Positions 12,867 to 23,089 of a DNA stretch of 64,000 nt are shown here, in pieces. This DNA is from Bolinopsis microptera. Taxonomy: Eukaryota; Ctenophora; Tentaculata; Lobata; Bolinopsidae. Made by a program: the position numbers and the translations under genes. Location of the stretch: positions 2,296,001 to 2,360,000 of the forward strand of contig NC_087077.1 of assembly GCF_026151205.1 (NCBI RefSeq). Direction: 5' to 3'. The first letter of the stretch is position 1. Every line of letters begins with the position of its first letter. The notes beneath the pieces are model-generated. The model was given only the letters and a program-made list of their open reading frames with translations, ran no database searches and was not told the origin of the DNA.

Positions 12867-14210
12867 GCTTTAACGAGATGGAAGCAACCAGAGGGATGGT
12901 TAGATGTATAAATTTGGGGATTGAAGTGGTTTGAAGTAGCCAGAGAGATGGTTAGATGTATACATTTGTGGATAAGATAAGATAGCTGGAAGGAGCTTCT
13001 GAAACTAAATTGTGTTGCTCCATAAATATTATCTGAATGTGTTCATGCTGAACATTTTGCTGTGCTGCAAGTGAAGTGTCTGTAAGACTTTTTTAGCCCG
13101 GGATACCAAAATTAAGTACATGTGTTACTAATTTAGGATGCACGAAAGTTAAAACAGTTTTTAATGAATATCTCCAAAACTAAGCAATATAAACCCTATG
13201 TTGCTTTATAGCTTGTATATAAATGTGGCATTTGCAGTTAGTTTGAGATAAAAGAGAGGCCCCCACAACGTTCAGAAGCCGAGATACAAAAGTCATATAT
13301 TTGCGCCTGAGGGTAATTTAGAAATTTCCCCCTAGGGTTGGGATTACTGATAGAAATTGTGTACCTTATCAATTCTGATCCAGAATGACCTTACAAAAGA
13401 CCTGGTTTCTAGAAAAGTTGTAGACACCAAACTGCATACTCGATGTCAATAAGCTTCTAGAGTAGATTTTTTTTCACTCTCGCCCCAGTGAAAATCGGTT
13501 TTTCTGGATTTTGTCCAAAAGTAAGCATTTTGGGACTTTATACCCTTCATAGTGTCAATATGAATATGTGCATTGCGGTCATTTTAAGCCAAAGTTTGAG
13601 TCTCTAAGACCCTCAGAACCTGAAATACATATTTCCCATATATGCGCCTAATGTGAAATATGGGCGTGGCCCCCACAGGGTTGGGACTAGCGACACAAAA
13701 TGTGCCCCTCGGTGATTTGAGTTACAAATGACCTAATTAACCCGATTCAGTATCAAAAAACTCTGTACATCGAAGTGCACACTCAACCCCTCCCTGCTAC
13801 TAGATAAGTACTTCAAGTACATGGTAAATCGTATTCGTAAAAATTTGGAAATATTTGGTAATCAAGAATGCCAAATTTTAAACAACAATTATGTTATTTT
13901 TCCGCATATAATGGCTCGCACCAATCACACTGTCAAGTAATGTGGTATCCAATATTGCAATGATTTTAATGATAGTATTAAAATTACATGAGATGGTGAG
14001 ATTTATACAGAACACTTCAATCCATGTAATATGATTTCATTTTTAAACCTATTGTTGTTTTAGACAGAAATACACAATCTTTTATTTTGTATTTTGAAAT
14101 CATCGGTCGAAAATCATAGTTACATCTGCTTGTGCAAGAAATATAGAAAGTGAGAAGGTCAAACATGGAAAATACTAAAATAGTGAAATAGTGAAATTGT
14201 GAAAATGAAA

Positions 14211-14324
14211 TTATTGTACGGGGTATACCAGACCGAAAAGGATAGATTTTGCATAATCCCTGATCTGCTTCTTTCTGATGAAGTAGATTATCGGGTTGAT
14301 CATGATCGAATTTAAAGGAATTTC
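14211..14324 (-). pseudogene. GPCR TM7/tail fragment, paralogue of the 18-kb receptor
   Basis: Read on the minus strand, this 114-bp stretch encodes MINPIIYFIRKKQIRDYAKS and a short tail ending in a stop at 14211-14213. It closely matches the end of TM7 and helix 8 of the receptor at 18036-19205, which has INPIIYFIRKKQIRDYV. Everything upstream of TM7 is missing. At 14324/14325 the homology stops exactly at the TTGTATCACGT end of the transposon family that also sits inside the intact receptor. It is a truncated relic, because no other receptor segments lie nearby. Confidence 0.8.
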
Positions 14325-14353
14325 TTGTATCACGTCGTGACCCCCATTGTCGT
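14325..14353. mobile_element. End of TTGTATCACGT miniature transposon
   Basis: TTGTATCACGTCGTGACCCC matches the reverse complement of the right end of the 81-bp element in the GPCR at 18907-18987 (TTGTATCACGTGGTGACCCC) with one change. The other end of this copy was not found, so its length is not fixed. Confidence 0.65.
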
Positions 14354-14806
14354 TTCACTAAGTGGCGAAAAAAATGATTTAAAACGATCATATAGTGTCA
14401 GTGATACTGATGGTTGTACTTGTATGGTGTTGGCTGAGCTTCTATCAATAATCATGATCACTATCAGCCAGAATTCGAGCTTCACAGCACTGATTACTAA
14501 ACTGTAAAGATACTATCACAATGATAATAATCAAAACCAGCTCCACTATAGGAATTATATTGGTACTAGACACTAGTGTAACCCGTGCCTACGGCCGGGA
14601 CTTCACTATCGCAGTTGAACTTGAAATGCAAAGCCAAAAGTATAATTATAAACCCGCCTATTTATATTCGAAAACATGCATTACATTTTTGTAGTTAAAC
14701 CGGTGCGAAAGTATGAAGTCACTCAGTCCAAACAGACCGCAATTTAATTCCGAGTGCCCCTCACGTATCTAATAGTAATACTTGATCAGACAGTCGACAG
14801 ACACAG

Positions 14807-14924
<118 letters not shown>

Positions 14925-15207
14925 TGCATCTTGAGATTATTAGTATTGATTATCCTCCCTGTATAATTATCATCTGTTTTATCCTTGTATTATCCATGTA
15001 TTATACTGTGCGTGCCGGCGTTATGTGTGTTATAAAATAGACTAAATAAACTATTGGCCACTTATAAATGAATGTTGGAGTGGCCTCACGAATCTACGTG
15101 CGGATTCCACGGCACACGGATGAAAAACGACCATGACACCATGTACTTGTAGTTATAGTGAGAAGTCATATCAAGCTAAAGTACTTTGACTATCGCGTTT
15201 GACAGTT

Positions 15208-15285
15208 GTAGTTGGCGAATGGTCTAATTTCAAAATGGTCCGAGGCGCAGTTTCTCGGCTCGGGTTCGAATCCCGAAGGTGCAGT
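15208..15285 (+). other. tRNA-like sequence with A- and B-box motifs (possible SINE head)
   Basis: GGTTCGAATCC at 15263-15273 is a perfect RNA polymerase III B box. It sits in a T-arm-like hairpin with stem TCGGG/CCCGA and loop TTCGAAT. An A-box-like GTTGGCGAATGG lies about 50 bp upstream. The expected acceptor-stem partner on the 5' side is missing, so it is not a complete tRNA. A tRNA-derived SINE head or decayed tRNA is the likely explanation. Confidence 0.35.
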
Positions 15286-15665
15286 GCGAACTAGTTTCGA
15301 CTCTTTTACAGCGATTTAAAGCGATTTTGTTTCCCGCCGTAATAATAGTACAGATGTTCAGTTTAATATCTTTAAATACTAAATAGTATAGCGTGCCCTA
15401 AAACTTTACTTTAAGATCTTCGCTTTTATGATATTATCGTTTAATAATTGATTTATTTTACAGCTCACAATGAGTAAGTAAACTGGCTAAAGGGGGTTCG
15501 TACTCCCCCAGCGTAGCAAACCTGTGTTTCATCTGTTAATGTTATGGTTTATACGAAATCCTATGCCATATGCTACAAGTACATGTGATGCAAGATATAT
15601 GTGATTTGATAACTTATTAACATGATCAGGAGAAACACCTACATGTCACGATGCCACAAGCTCGC

Positions 15666-15728
15666 TAAAGAGTTACTTTTTAGCACTAAAGAGTTACTTT
15701 TTAGCACTAAAGAGTTACTTTTTAGCAC
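15666..15728. repeat. 21-bp direct repeat, three copies
   Basis: Three perfect copies of TAAAGAGTTACTTTTTAGCAC in tandem. No coding or structural role is apparent. Confidence 0.95.
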
Positions 15729-16420
15729 AGCTTCGATATTAAGTCACGCATCTGTCATTTGCATTTGATATATAATGACCAGCCACAGTTTTTTAAATGT
15801 TGCACTTTATTCTGACACCCTCGAATTTTACCAAAGTTTTGACACCTTTTGAAAATTACCATAACCTAATTAAACTGTTATAATTGGTGTTCCGGTCACT
15901 GGTCTGTGAAGTATCACTAAATTCCTAATTATAACATACAGCTCGATTAATGGGGTCTCGTTCTGATATAGCTAGTTATTAATCAAGTGTTACCTGGGGA
16001 CCCCAGGCTATTATATTTATGTTCATAATCCACCGAATAGAGATTTGGCGGAATGATCACAGGCTGAGCGCCGCCCAGTAAATCAAGTGGAGAGTAATCG
16101 AATGATGTCGATGATAATTTGTCGCAGTCATGTTCAACTAATACTAATACTATGAGTTTGTGCTCTGTAGAGTCTTATTACATCCGCGGACAGGATTAAT
16201 TTCAGCAGTAATTTACAGCCACAGAAATTTACAGTTACAAGTCACAGAATTTACAGTCTCAGAACTATATTTATTTTTTGACGTCGACCAATATTATAGC
16301 AGCTGTTATTTGTTTTTATCTTTGTATTTATATCTTTTACACCTTAATACTATGTTATATGTTATTATATTGTTATATGTTTATCTGTTTATCACAATAA
16401 ACCAGGTGTTACTGTCACCA

Positions 16421-16470
16421 GATGTAGCTTACTTCGGCCGAAGCTAACATTGCTCCAAGTCGGCTACATC
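16421..16470. other. Short imperfect hairpin
   Basis: GATGTAGCTTACTTCGG pairs imperfectly with a downstream arm ending CGGCTACATC, and the middle holds the palindrome TTCGGCCGAA. It could be a folded miniature element or chance; no flanking duplication was identified. Confidence 0.4.
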
Positions 16471-16850
16471 TTGGACACAGTAAAGCAGTATCTTTAAGTA
16501 TTGTGCCACGATTATAGACTTTATCTCCAATTCTGTTTCAACTCAACATTTTGTTAATTTATAATATTTTTGATGGGTTTCACAAAACGCGTGCCGAGTT
16601 GAACTCGTCGACGGTCTTGAAAGAAATATTTTACGAGTATCGTTAAGTTATACCGCACTAGGCCAGTAACAGCCCTTCTACAGCCCTTTACTATCATGTA
16701 ACAACCCTCTGACTGTCTGACAGCCGATTACGCTTAATTGTGTTTCGTTATTATCGGCTATTAGTATAACTATAAATACCCGGCTATAATATATAAAGTT
16801 AATAGTCCGTCAGCATTGTACCTATTTTATAGTATTTGCTGTAAATTTAT

Positions 16851-17911
16851 GCTTAAAATGACCGCAATGCACATGTTTATATTAGAGTATTACTATTACT
16901 ATTAGCACTGTGAAGGGTATGAAGGCCCATAAATAAAATGCTCACGTTTGGAAACGATCCGGAAAAACTAATTTTCACTGGAGTGTGACTCATTTAAGCT
17001 AAGTGAAATCGAGTATGCATTTCAGTGTCTCTACTTTTCTATACACAGGGTCTTTTTTGAGGTCATTCTGGATCAGTATTGATGAGGTACGCAATTTTAT
17101 CAGTAGTTCAAACCCTAGGAGCAAAATTTATAAATTACCTTCAGGCGCAAATATATAAATTTTGTATTTCAGCCTCTGAACGTTAAAGGAGCCTCTCTTT
17201 TAGCTCAAACTAACTGCAATGGCCATATTTATATACAAGCTGTAAAGCAACATAGGGTCTATAGTATTAGTACTTAGTTTTAGACTTAGAGATATTCATT
17301 ATTTGTTACCTTCTTTTAGAGGCGAAACGTACCGGTGTGTGCAGCCCCTCGCTAAATTTTGCCGAATTTTTTTATTTCAAAATTCTAATAAACTTTACAT
17401 CAATGCAATGTATAACAGTTATATTTAGAAAAGACCACAATATCTCCTGTGAGGCAAAAACATGGAAAATGAGAGCTAGAAAAATATTCCTGAGACTCAA
17501 AACACTAACCATTATGTAAACATCATAGTAACATTTAATTCGGCTGAACCAAAACACGGTGGTAAAACCATAATTACATTGGTGCCGACCCTATATAAAA
17601 TACATAATTTGAATCATTAATAAATTATCAAGAGAAAATGTATACGATACCTTCTTAATTTTCCTGTTTGCCACTCGGTTCCGGTCTGAAAAAAGGAAGA
17701 TTGATTGATATCTGACCGATTCCAGACTCCAGTCCTGAAGCCAAATCCCTAGACAGGTACTTGGTTCCTGATTTCCTAGTCGTATGTGATTATATTTATA
17801 TCAAATATGTATGTAGTCGATATACAGATAAGCGCACGCTATGTTGCTTTATAGATTGTATATAAATATGTACATCGTAGTGCACACTCAACTACACCCT
17901 GCTACTGGAGT
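16851..17911. mobile_element. Degraded copy of the 10.3-kb foldback element
   Basis: From GCTTAAAATGACCGCAATGC to about 17290 this matches the inner left arm of the 10301-13805 element (for example GAAGGGTAT, ATATACAAGCTGTAAAGCAA). The right terminus is recognisable at 17881-17911 (TGCACACTCAAC, CCTGCTACTGGAGT). The terminal left part is missing and much of the interior is deleted or diverged. It sits directly upstream of the GPCR. Confidence 0.75.
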
Positions 17912-18035
17912 AATAAGGATGATACATTACGATATAATTTAGTCTTCCCTATGACATTTTTATTGAACATTGTCCACTGTTTACAATCATCGTCCATTAT
18001 TATTTATAGTTATTAATTACAGGTGATTGTCTGTT

Positions 18036-19205
18036 ATGTCAAATTCATCTCTATCACTATCGACCGAGGATCCCACCCTCATACCAGATATTGTAGACGA
18101 TGCAGCTGCACTAAGCTTCATAACCCTCCTAATTCTGGTTTTTGTCCAAGGAGTTGGAGGAACCATATCAAACACTCTCTCCCTATCCTACTTCCTCAAC
18201 AGAGACCGTGAAACCTTAGCCAGCAAGCTGATGATACTGCTAAACTCCACAGACTTGCTTGTCTGTATTTCAGCTCTTGTGGTCTTGGTCATCATAATTA
18301 TTATTGAAGGAGCACATTTGAAAAGTGATATGATCGGTTATCTTGTGATCTGGTTTTTCCTTTTAGTAGAATCCACGGCGTTTGCAACATGTCTTCTTTC
18401 AGTAACACGGACTATTAGTATGGTCCGTCCCTTTTATCAGATCAAGAGAAGAGCAGTCGTGGTTTCTACTGTTTTATTTAATGTTTCACTGATTTTCAGT
18501 TCTTTTTCTCTGCCTGGTCTACAGTGGCTCCATGTAGAGGGAACATTCGCATTTATTTTCAATGCAATAAAGCTTTCGTTAATTATCTTGGCTGTGATGG
18601 TAAATGTGGTTATTTGTGTAATAAAGCTCCGAAACAGAAACAGAAAAGTAAAAAACAGAATTCAAGGGATTGATGAAACAGGAAGTCTAGTTCGTTATGC
18701 GACAGTGACTATACTCATTATATCAGGTTGCTTCTGTACCGTCAACATAGCTTATCTTCTTAGCGTCCTTATCTTTTGGTTCAAGAAAGGAAGCGACGAT
18801 TTTCTTAATATGTTTACACTGTACGCAGTATTTGTGGGAATTCCTTTCAATTCGACCATCAACCCGATAATCTACTTCATCAGAAAGAAGCAGATCAGGG
18901 ATTACGTTGTCATACGTTGTATGACCCGCCGCGCACGAAGTGCGCGGCTCCCCCTGAAGCGACCGTGGGGGTCACCACGTGATACAAGGATTACGTTAAA
19001 TCTACCTTTATCGGGCGGTGCTGCTATCGTTGCTGTTGTTGTACAACGTGAGACAGCTCTACCGAGAGGGCTAGCCCCTGAAATGAATCAGGGTACTCAA
19101 GATCTCAAATTAATTGATATTCCTGCGAGAATTTCGGGAATCCTAGAGAGACATAGTGACATAGATACATTTTTATTTTATTATTTGTGGAGGGACCACG
19201 AGTAA
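18036..19205 (+). CDS. Rhodopsin-like (class A) GPCR with transposon-altered C-tail
   Basis: Single-exon seven-helix receptor of 389 codons; ligand unknown. A splice acceptor (TTAATTACAG, ending 18022) just before the ATG suggests a non-coding 5' exon. Helices lie at about residues 24-54, 62-90, 98-127, 140-161, 169-197, 218-250 and 258-282. Visible class A marks are N3 in an NSS glycosylation site, Asp73 in TM2 (STDLLV), Arg125 where DRY is expected (here TRT), and NPIIY (276-280) in TM7 followed by helix 8 (FIRKKQIRDY). The usual CWxP of TM6 reads CFCTVN. An 81-bp transposon with an 8-bp duplication lies just after Tyr290 and shifts the frame, so about 98 tail residues are transposon or shifted sequence. 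Without the insertion the frame would end at 19051, after a Cys-rich tail of about 18 residues (GRCCYRCCCC). It resembles the lineage-expanded orphan receptors of early-branching animals; the subfamily is unknown. Confidence 0.85.
   Translation: MSNSSLSLSTEDPTLIPDIVDDAAALSFITLLILVFVQGVGGTISNTLSLSYFLNRDRETLASKLMILLNSTDLLVCISALVVLVIIIIIEGAHLKSDMIGYLVIWFFLLVESTAFATCLLSVTRTISMVRPFYQIKRRAVVVSTVLFNVSLIFSSFSLPGLQWLHVEGTFAFIFNAIKLSLIILAVMVNVVICVIKLRNRNRKVKNRIQGIDETGSLVRYATVTILIISGCFCTVNIAYLLSVLIFWFKKGSDDFLNMFTLYAVFVGIPFNSTINPIIYFIRKKQIRDYVVIRCMTRRARSARLPLKRPWGSPRDTRITLNLPLSGGAAIVAVVVQRETALPRGLAPEMNQGTQDLKLIDIPARISGILERHSDIDTFLFYYLWRDHE
18907..18987. mobile_element. 81-bp miniature transposon inside the GPCR coding frame
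   Basis: The insertion is flanked by a perfect 8-bp duplication GGATTACG (18899-18906 and 18988-18995). Its ends are imperfect inverted repeats: left TTGTCATACGTTGTATGACC, right (reversed) TTGTATCACGTGGTGACCCC. It contains an internal palindrome CCGCGCAC-GAA-GTGCGCGG. Target length and size fit a hAT-type MITE. With its duplication it adds 89 bp, not a multiple of three. A second copy of one end abuts the GPCR fragment at 14325. Confidence 0.88.
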
Positions 19206-19253
19206 AAACCAATTGCGTGTTTTGACTTCGAAATTTTTTCAAAAATAATTAAT

Positions 19254-19427
19254 ACTCCAGTAGCAGGATGTATTTTAGTGTGCACTACTACGATGTACAG
19301 AGTTTTTTGCTACTGAAATGGGTTAAATAAGTCATTGGTAACTCAAATCACTTAGGTGCGCATGTTGTGTCGCTAGTCCTAACCCTGTGGGACCACGCCC
19401 ATATTTCATATTATTATTAGGCGCGTA
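19254..19427. mobile_element. Left-end fragment of the foldback element family
   Basis: ACTCCAGTAGCAGG, then TGTACAGAGTTTTTTGCTAC and GTGTCGCTAGTCCTAACC, match 10301-10450 in order. The match ends where a CAGTGGCG-type hAT end begins at 19428. Confidence 0.8.
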
Positions 19428-19462
19428 CAGTGGCGCCGTAACGTTGCCTGTTGGCGCGAGGC
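19428..19462. mobile_element. hAT-type end, CAGTGGCG family
   Basis: CAGTGGCGCCGTAACGTTGC resembles the ends seen at 30940 (CAGTGGCGTAACGTTAC) and, reversed, at 35459-35471 and 58559-58571 (CGTTACGCCACTG). Only one end is visible here. Confidence 0.55.
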
Positions 19463-19544
19463 AATTACTAAGATTACAGGAATTATAATGTAAAATTTAG
19501 CTGTTACCAATCGGACTGTATGTCTCGATGTGGGGACACCCTAA

Positions 19545-21405
19545 GGTAGCTGGAATCACAGCATTCATAGCCCCGGATGCCAACATCAGAGTGTTAAAAG
19601 CAACTCTGAGACAGGAGGAACTGGCTAGCACAGCAGCAGGAGATCAGGACTAGACAATAACCCAGGCTAAGCCTGACCAGGAAAAACTGTCTTCCCCACA
19701 GGTTATATCTCAGGTTGTCCCGGACATAAACAACATCCCAATGCCGATGGAAGTTGAGAGCCCAAGGTGACAGGACTCAGGAGGAAACACCAAGGAGGAT
19801 GAGGATAACAAAAATGAAGAGTACGACCTCCTCCTCAGATTAGAACTGTTGGAGTACAAGGTCCTCACGGCAGATATGGAACAGGAGCTCCTTGTAACCC
19901 AGGGTGAACACACCAGCACACCCATACCTAGGTCATGCACGACATCATCAGGAAGCAAGAGATCTAACAGGGACAGCAGAAGCTCGCCGGAAGTGCAATA
20001 TGAGGCCAAGAGCAGGAGGACACTACCCGAGCTGGCTGGGCGTCAGGATAGTATTATGGTAGGTTACAACCAGGATTTCTTCTTCTTTCCTGTTAACTAT
20101 GAGTTCCAATATTTCTCGTGATCCAGCTTTTTCAACCTCAGTGATTCAAATTAATTTAGGCAAACGATTTACAGCAGCATCTACACTGCACAAGGAACTA
20201 AAAACTAATCAAATTTGTGTGATCCAGGAACCTGTCGTACGGAAGGAAGCGAAGAGTCACAAACAATTTGTGCCCTTCACACAGGATAGACAGCGAGTGG
20301 CAGCCCTTCAGCCCTTCTACCGAAGGACATAGGAGAAAAGACTATGATCCTATCGGGACTCAGCTCTGGAGACAGTATTACCTTAATGAGTAATATAAAC
20401 AAGGATAAACAAGGATACGAACACAAGGGAAGATCACTACTACAGTCTATCAGCTCCAACAACCTGGCGATCTTCAACACAGGTAATACACCAACTTTTG
20501 TAGGAAAAATAGGACATTCTATTATAAACCTCACTCTTTGTTACCAGCTAGGACTTAACCTCATTAGAGATTGGAAAGGTAAATCCCTGTCCGATCACGA
20601 GGCTATTTCATATAATCTAGGATTAGGGGACAGGGTAAGCTTTGCCACACGCTCATCATCTAGATGTGACTGGTAGCTTTACAACCAGTTTGTTGCAGCA
20701 GAGTCGGACAGACATCCTTACTGGTTCTCACCAGTCACTGTAGCGTCTGATCTCAATGCTCGACAACATTTCCTCTCAGACATTCTGCGGAGAAGTTTCA
20801 ATTCTTCCTGTCCCATTATACGTGGTACCATTCGATCTGCAGTACCCTGGTGGACATCTGAACTAACCACAGCCAAGCAGACTTCCAAAGCCCTGAGACA
20901 TATTCATAAAGCTAACCGGACCAGGAATAACCAAAACTGGGAACTTTCTCGGGATGCTAACAGGACATAATATAACAAACTCCTAACCAAGGCAAAACGT
21001 TAAAGGTACTTCAATCCTAGCTAGGGTACACAGAATCCTCAGCTTCAACACATCATCACATGGTAACCTTAACAGTCTTAGGAAACCGGACGGAACACTA
21101 ACTGACACGCATCAGGAAACGCTGACAGTATTGAGTGACATACTCATCCCGAGCGATGGAACAGTGATTAACCAGACTCCGTACCAAGGAGGAGATCCTC
21201 AAACCATAATCCAAATTACAGCTCCCAACAGAGTTGACAGGGCAGTGCGGGAACTACAGCTCAACAAAGCTTCAGGTCCTAACGAAATAAGGAACGAAAT
21301 GATACTCAACGCATGGGACCAGGGACCACATCAAAGACCACATCAAAGACCCACATCAAAGACCCTATATATATCGTCTCGCTTTATATATACTATGGTA
21401 AGATA
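19545..21405 (+). pseudogene. Non-LTR retrotransposon relic (ORF1-like region and endonuclease)
   Basis: A broken LINE on the plus strand. The 5' part (about 19550-20060) gives fragments of a hydrophilic ORF1-like protein (for example EDEDNKNED). The frame opening near 20099 starts an apurinic-type endonuclease: VIQINLGKRF, then ICVIQEPVVRKEA. The frame at 20344 continues it: LLQSISSNNLAIFNTGNTPTF and SLSDHEAISYNLG (the SDH catalytic motif). Further fragments to about 21400 include VPWWTSEL and LQLNKASGPNEI, the start of a reverse transcriptase. Stops and frameshifts break it several times, so it is dead. The sequence type resembles the Jockey/R1-like endonuclease clades, but the clade is not certain. 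Confidence 0.85.
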
Positions 21406-21765
21406 ATTGTTTTGTGTTTACCATTTCTATTTTAATACACTCTTGAAATTTATTTCTCTATTGATGTTCATTGTATAGTCAAGACTCAAGACGTGAGTGT
21501 TCGGGCTTTCAATTCTCATTGTTTAATCCTGTTTATAAATTGCCCACTATTTTAGTTCAAGTTGATAAACCTTCAAATTTTAGGCCGAAATTTTACGTGT
21601 AATTCTATTATGTTCCCGAAAGATATTTTGCACTGTTTTTTGTTTTGAGACTACCACTAAAATTTATGTTCAATGTTATGAATTTGATCTTTTACTCTCA
21701 TATTCAATAACCATGATCAGACTGTGATCTAGAGCTCCCTGGGTTACTCCTTTTGATGGTATACC

Positions 21766-21862
21766 TTATCAGTTATCGGACCTTATTTTGACGGACATTA
21801 AATGAACGGACATAATTATGAACGGACATTAATATGAACGCTAGAACTAGTACTTACTTGAT
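21766..21862. repeat. CCTTATCGGACC-type dispersed repeat end
   Basis: Contains ATACCTTATCAGTTATCGG, ACCTTATTTTGACGGACATT and three GAACGGACAT motifs, ending GAACGCTAG. Similar blocks lie at 28664-28785 and 54950-55080, with a faint one near 1440-1490. It is probably the end of a transposon family rich in ATGTCCGTTCA inverted motifs. It also adjoins the RT fragment at 21917, and could instead be its 3' UTR. Confidence 0.6.
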
Positions 21863-21916
21863 TAGGTCTCCTCAATCATTCGAGTGGCCTGCACCAATGA
21901 ACTCCCGTTTGTGACG

Positions 21917-22444
21917 TCAAGCCATCTCGCTTGCTCCTTCTAGGTCCATGTCAGTGTTTCCTGTAAACGCTGCAGCATCTTCCAGCAAACATTTCATCCA
22001 GTTCTTTCTTGGACGGCCCCTAGATCTTCTCCCATGCGCAGGGGTCCAGTTAAGCAGGTACTTAGGAAGCCTAGTGTCTGGCATTCTGGTGACATGGCCA
22101 AACCAACGCAGGCGGTTTGCTCCTATGTACGTCTCTACTGAATTTATCTTTGCACGCTCCAGCACTTCAGTGTTTCTAACCCGATCGAGCCATCTTATCC
22201 TAAGTATTTTCCTCAAGCAACGCTGATGGAACACCTCAAAGCGATGTAGCTGCTTTTTGGTTGTGTTCCAAACCTCACTACCATATAACAATATTGTCAA
22301 AACCGCTGCCTTATAAATCCTGATCTTTGTATAAGACTGGATGTTGCGGTTTTTCCATATTGATATATTACTCAGTTGATTGAAGGCTCCGGAAGCTTTC
22401 TGAATCCTAGCTGACAGCTCACGGTCGAATGCATTCAAAACCAT
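21917..22444 (-). pseudogene. Non-LTR reverse transcriptase C-terminus (truncated LINE)
   Basis: An intact 175-codon frame on the minus strand with no ATG need. It carries hallmarks of the last part of LINE RT proteins: AVLTILLYGSEVWN, FHQRCLRKILRIRW, NRLRWFGHVTRMP and GRRSRGRPRKNWM. The polymerase palm with the catalytic YADD motif lies upstream in the family and is missing, so the copy is 5'-truncated, as is usual for target-primed insertion. Opposite orientation and different type show it is unrelated to the relic at 19545-21405. Confidence 0.92.
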
Positions 22445-22681
22445 AAAAAATTCGAATTTTTTTCATTTCTTTTGACGTTTTTTTATACCAGCAAATGATC
22501 TTTAAATCCATTTTTATACAATAGCATATAATATAAGCATCTCAATACTCAACACTCAATATATTACATTGCAGCAGCCGACCGCAATACAGAACAGTTT
22601 TAAGTTCAACGTACAATTTTTATTTTTACATTTTATTGTTACGAAAACCTACTATTTATTTTTATATATTAATATAGTTCA

Positions 22682-23010
22682 ATTTGACCAAAACCCATAA
22701 TCATGGGTAGAGTGAACCGCTGCCAGTGTCTCTCTTTTCCAAACAAAAGGAAATGATATTAATTTGAGGAACCGTCCGCAAATGCAAATTGATACCGAGA
22801 ATGAAATCTGTCGCTCGCTTTTCCCATTCAATAAGCTTTATTACAATTCGTAAGCCGTGAATGAATGGGAAAAGCGAGCGACCGATTTCATTCTCGGTAT
22901 CAATTTGCATTTGCGGACGGTTCCTCAAATTAATATCATTTCCTTTTGTTTGGAAAAGAGAGACACTGGCAGCGGTTCACTCTACCCATGATTATGGGTT
23001 TTGGTCAAAT
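22682..23010. mobile_element. Palindromic 329-bp element (hairpin MITE)
   Basis: Starts ATTTGACCAAAACCCATAAT and ends with its reverse complement. The two arms (about 150 bp each) match almost perfectly, with landmarks GAACCGCTGCCAGTG and TGCAAATTGATACCGAGAAT; the loop is roughly 22837-22860. No target duplication is clear and no protein is encoded, so one open frame inside it is an artefact. The near-perfect arms suggest recent origin or gene conversion between arms. Confidence 0.85.
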
Positions 23011-23089
23011 ATCATCTCTTTTTGATTATAATGTCAGGATAATTTACACAGTCGAAACTTCATTAATAAGGAGGTAATTTCAACGATTT

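Larger units (their letters stand above)
10301..13805. mobile_element. Giant inverted-repeat (foldback) transposon
   Basis: The left arm starts ACTCTAGTAGCAGGGAGG and the right arm ends CCTCCCTGCTACTAGAT. Each arm is about 1.5 kb, nearly identical in reverse complement, and they meet near 12300. Matching landmarks include TGCACTTCGATGTACAGAG, GGCTTAAAATGACCGC, and CAAGTTTGGCTCTCTCC against GGAGAGAGCCCAACTTG. No transposase is present, so it is non-autonomous. Each arm has its own later insertion (11330-11774 and 12757-12866). No clear target-site duplication was found. Related ends or fragments lie at 16851-17911, 19254-19427 and 39351-39550. The superfamily is not assigned. Confidence 0.9.

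Noticed and set aside
14017-14391. 124-residue minus-strand gene
   Set aside because: The real homology (GPCR TM7) is in a different frame of the same strand; this frame only crosses it and the transposon end.
15208-15285. Functional tRNA gene
   Set aside because: A good T-arm and B box, but no matching acceptor stem or proper anticodon arm.
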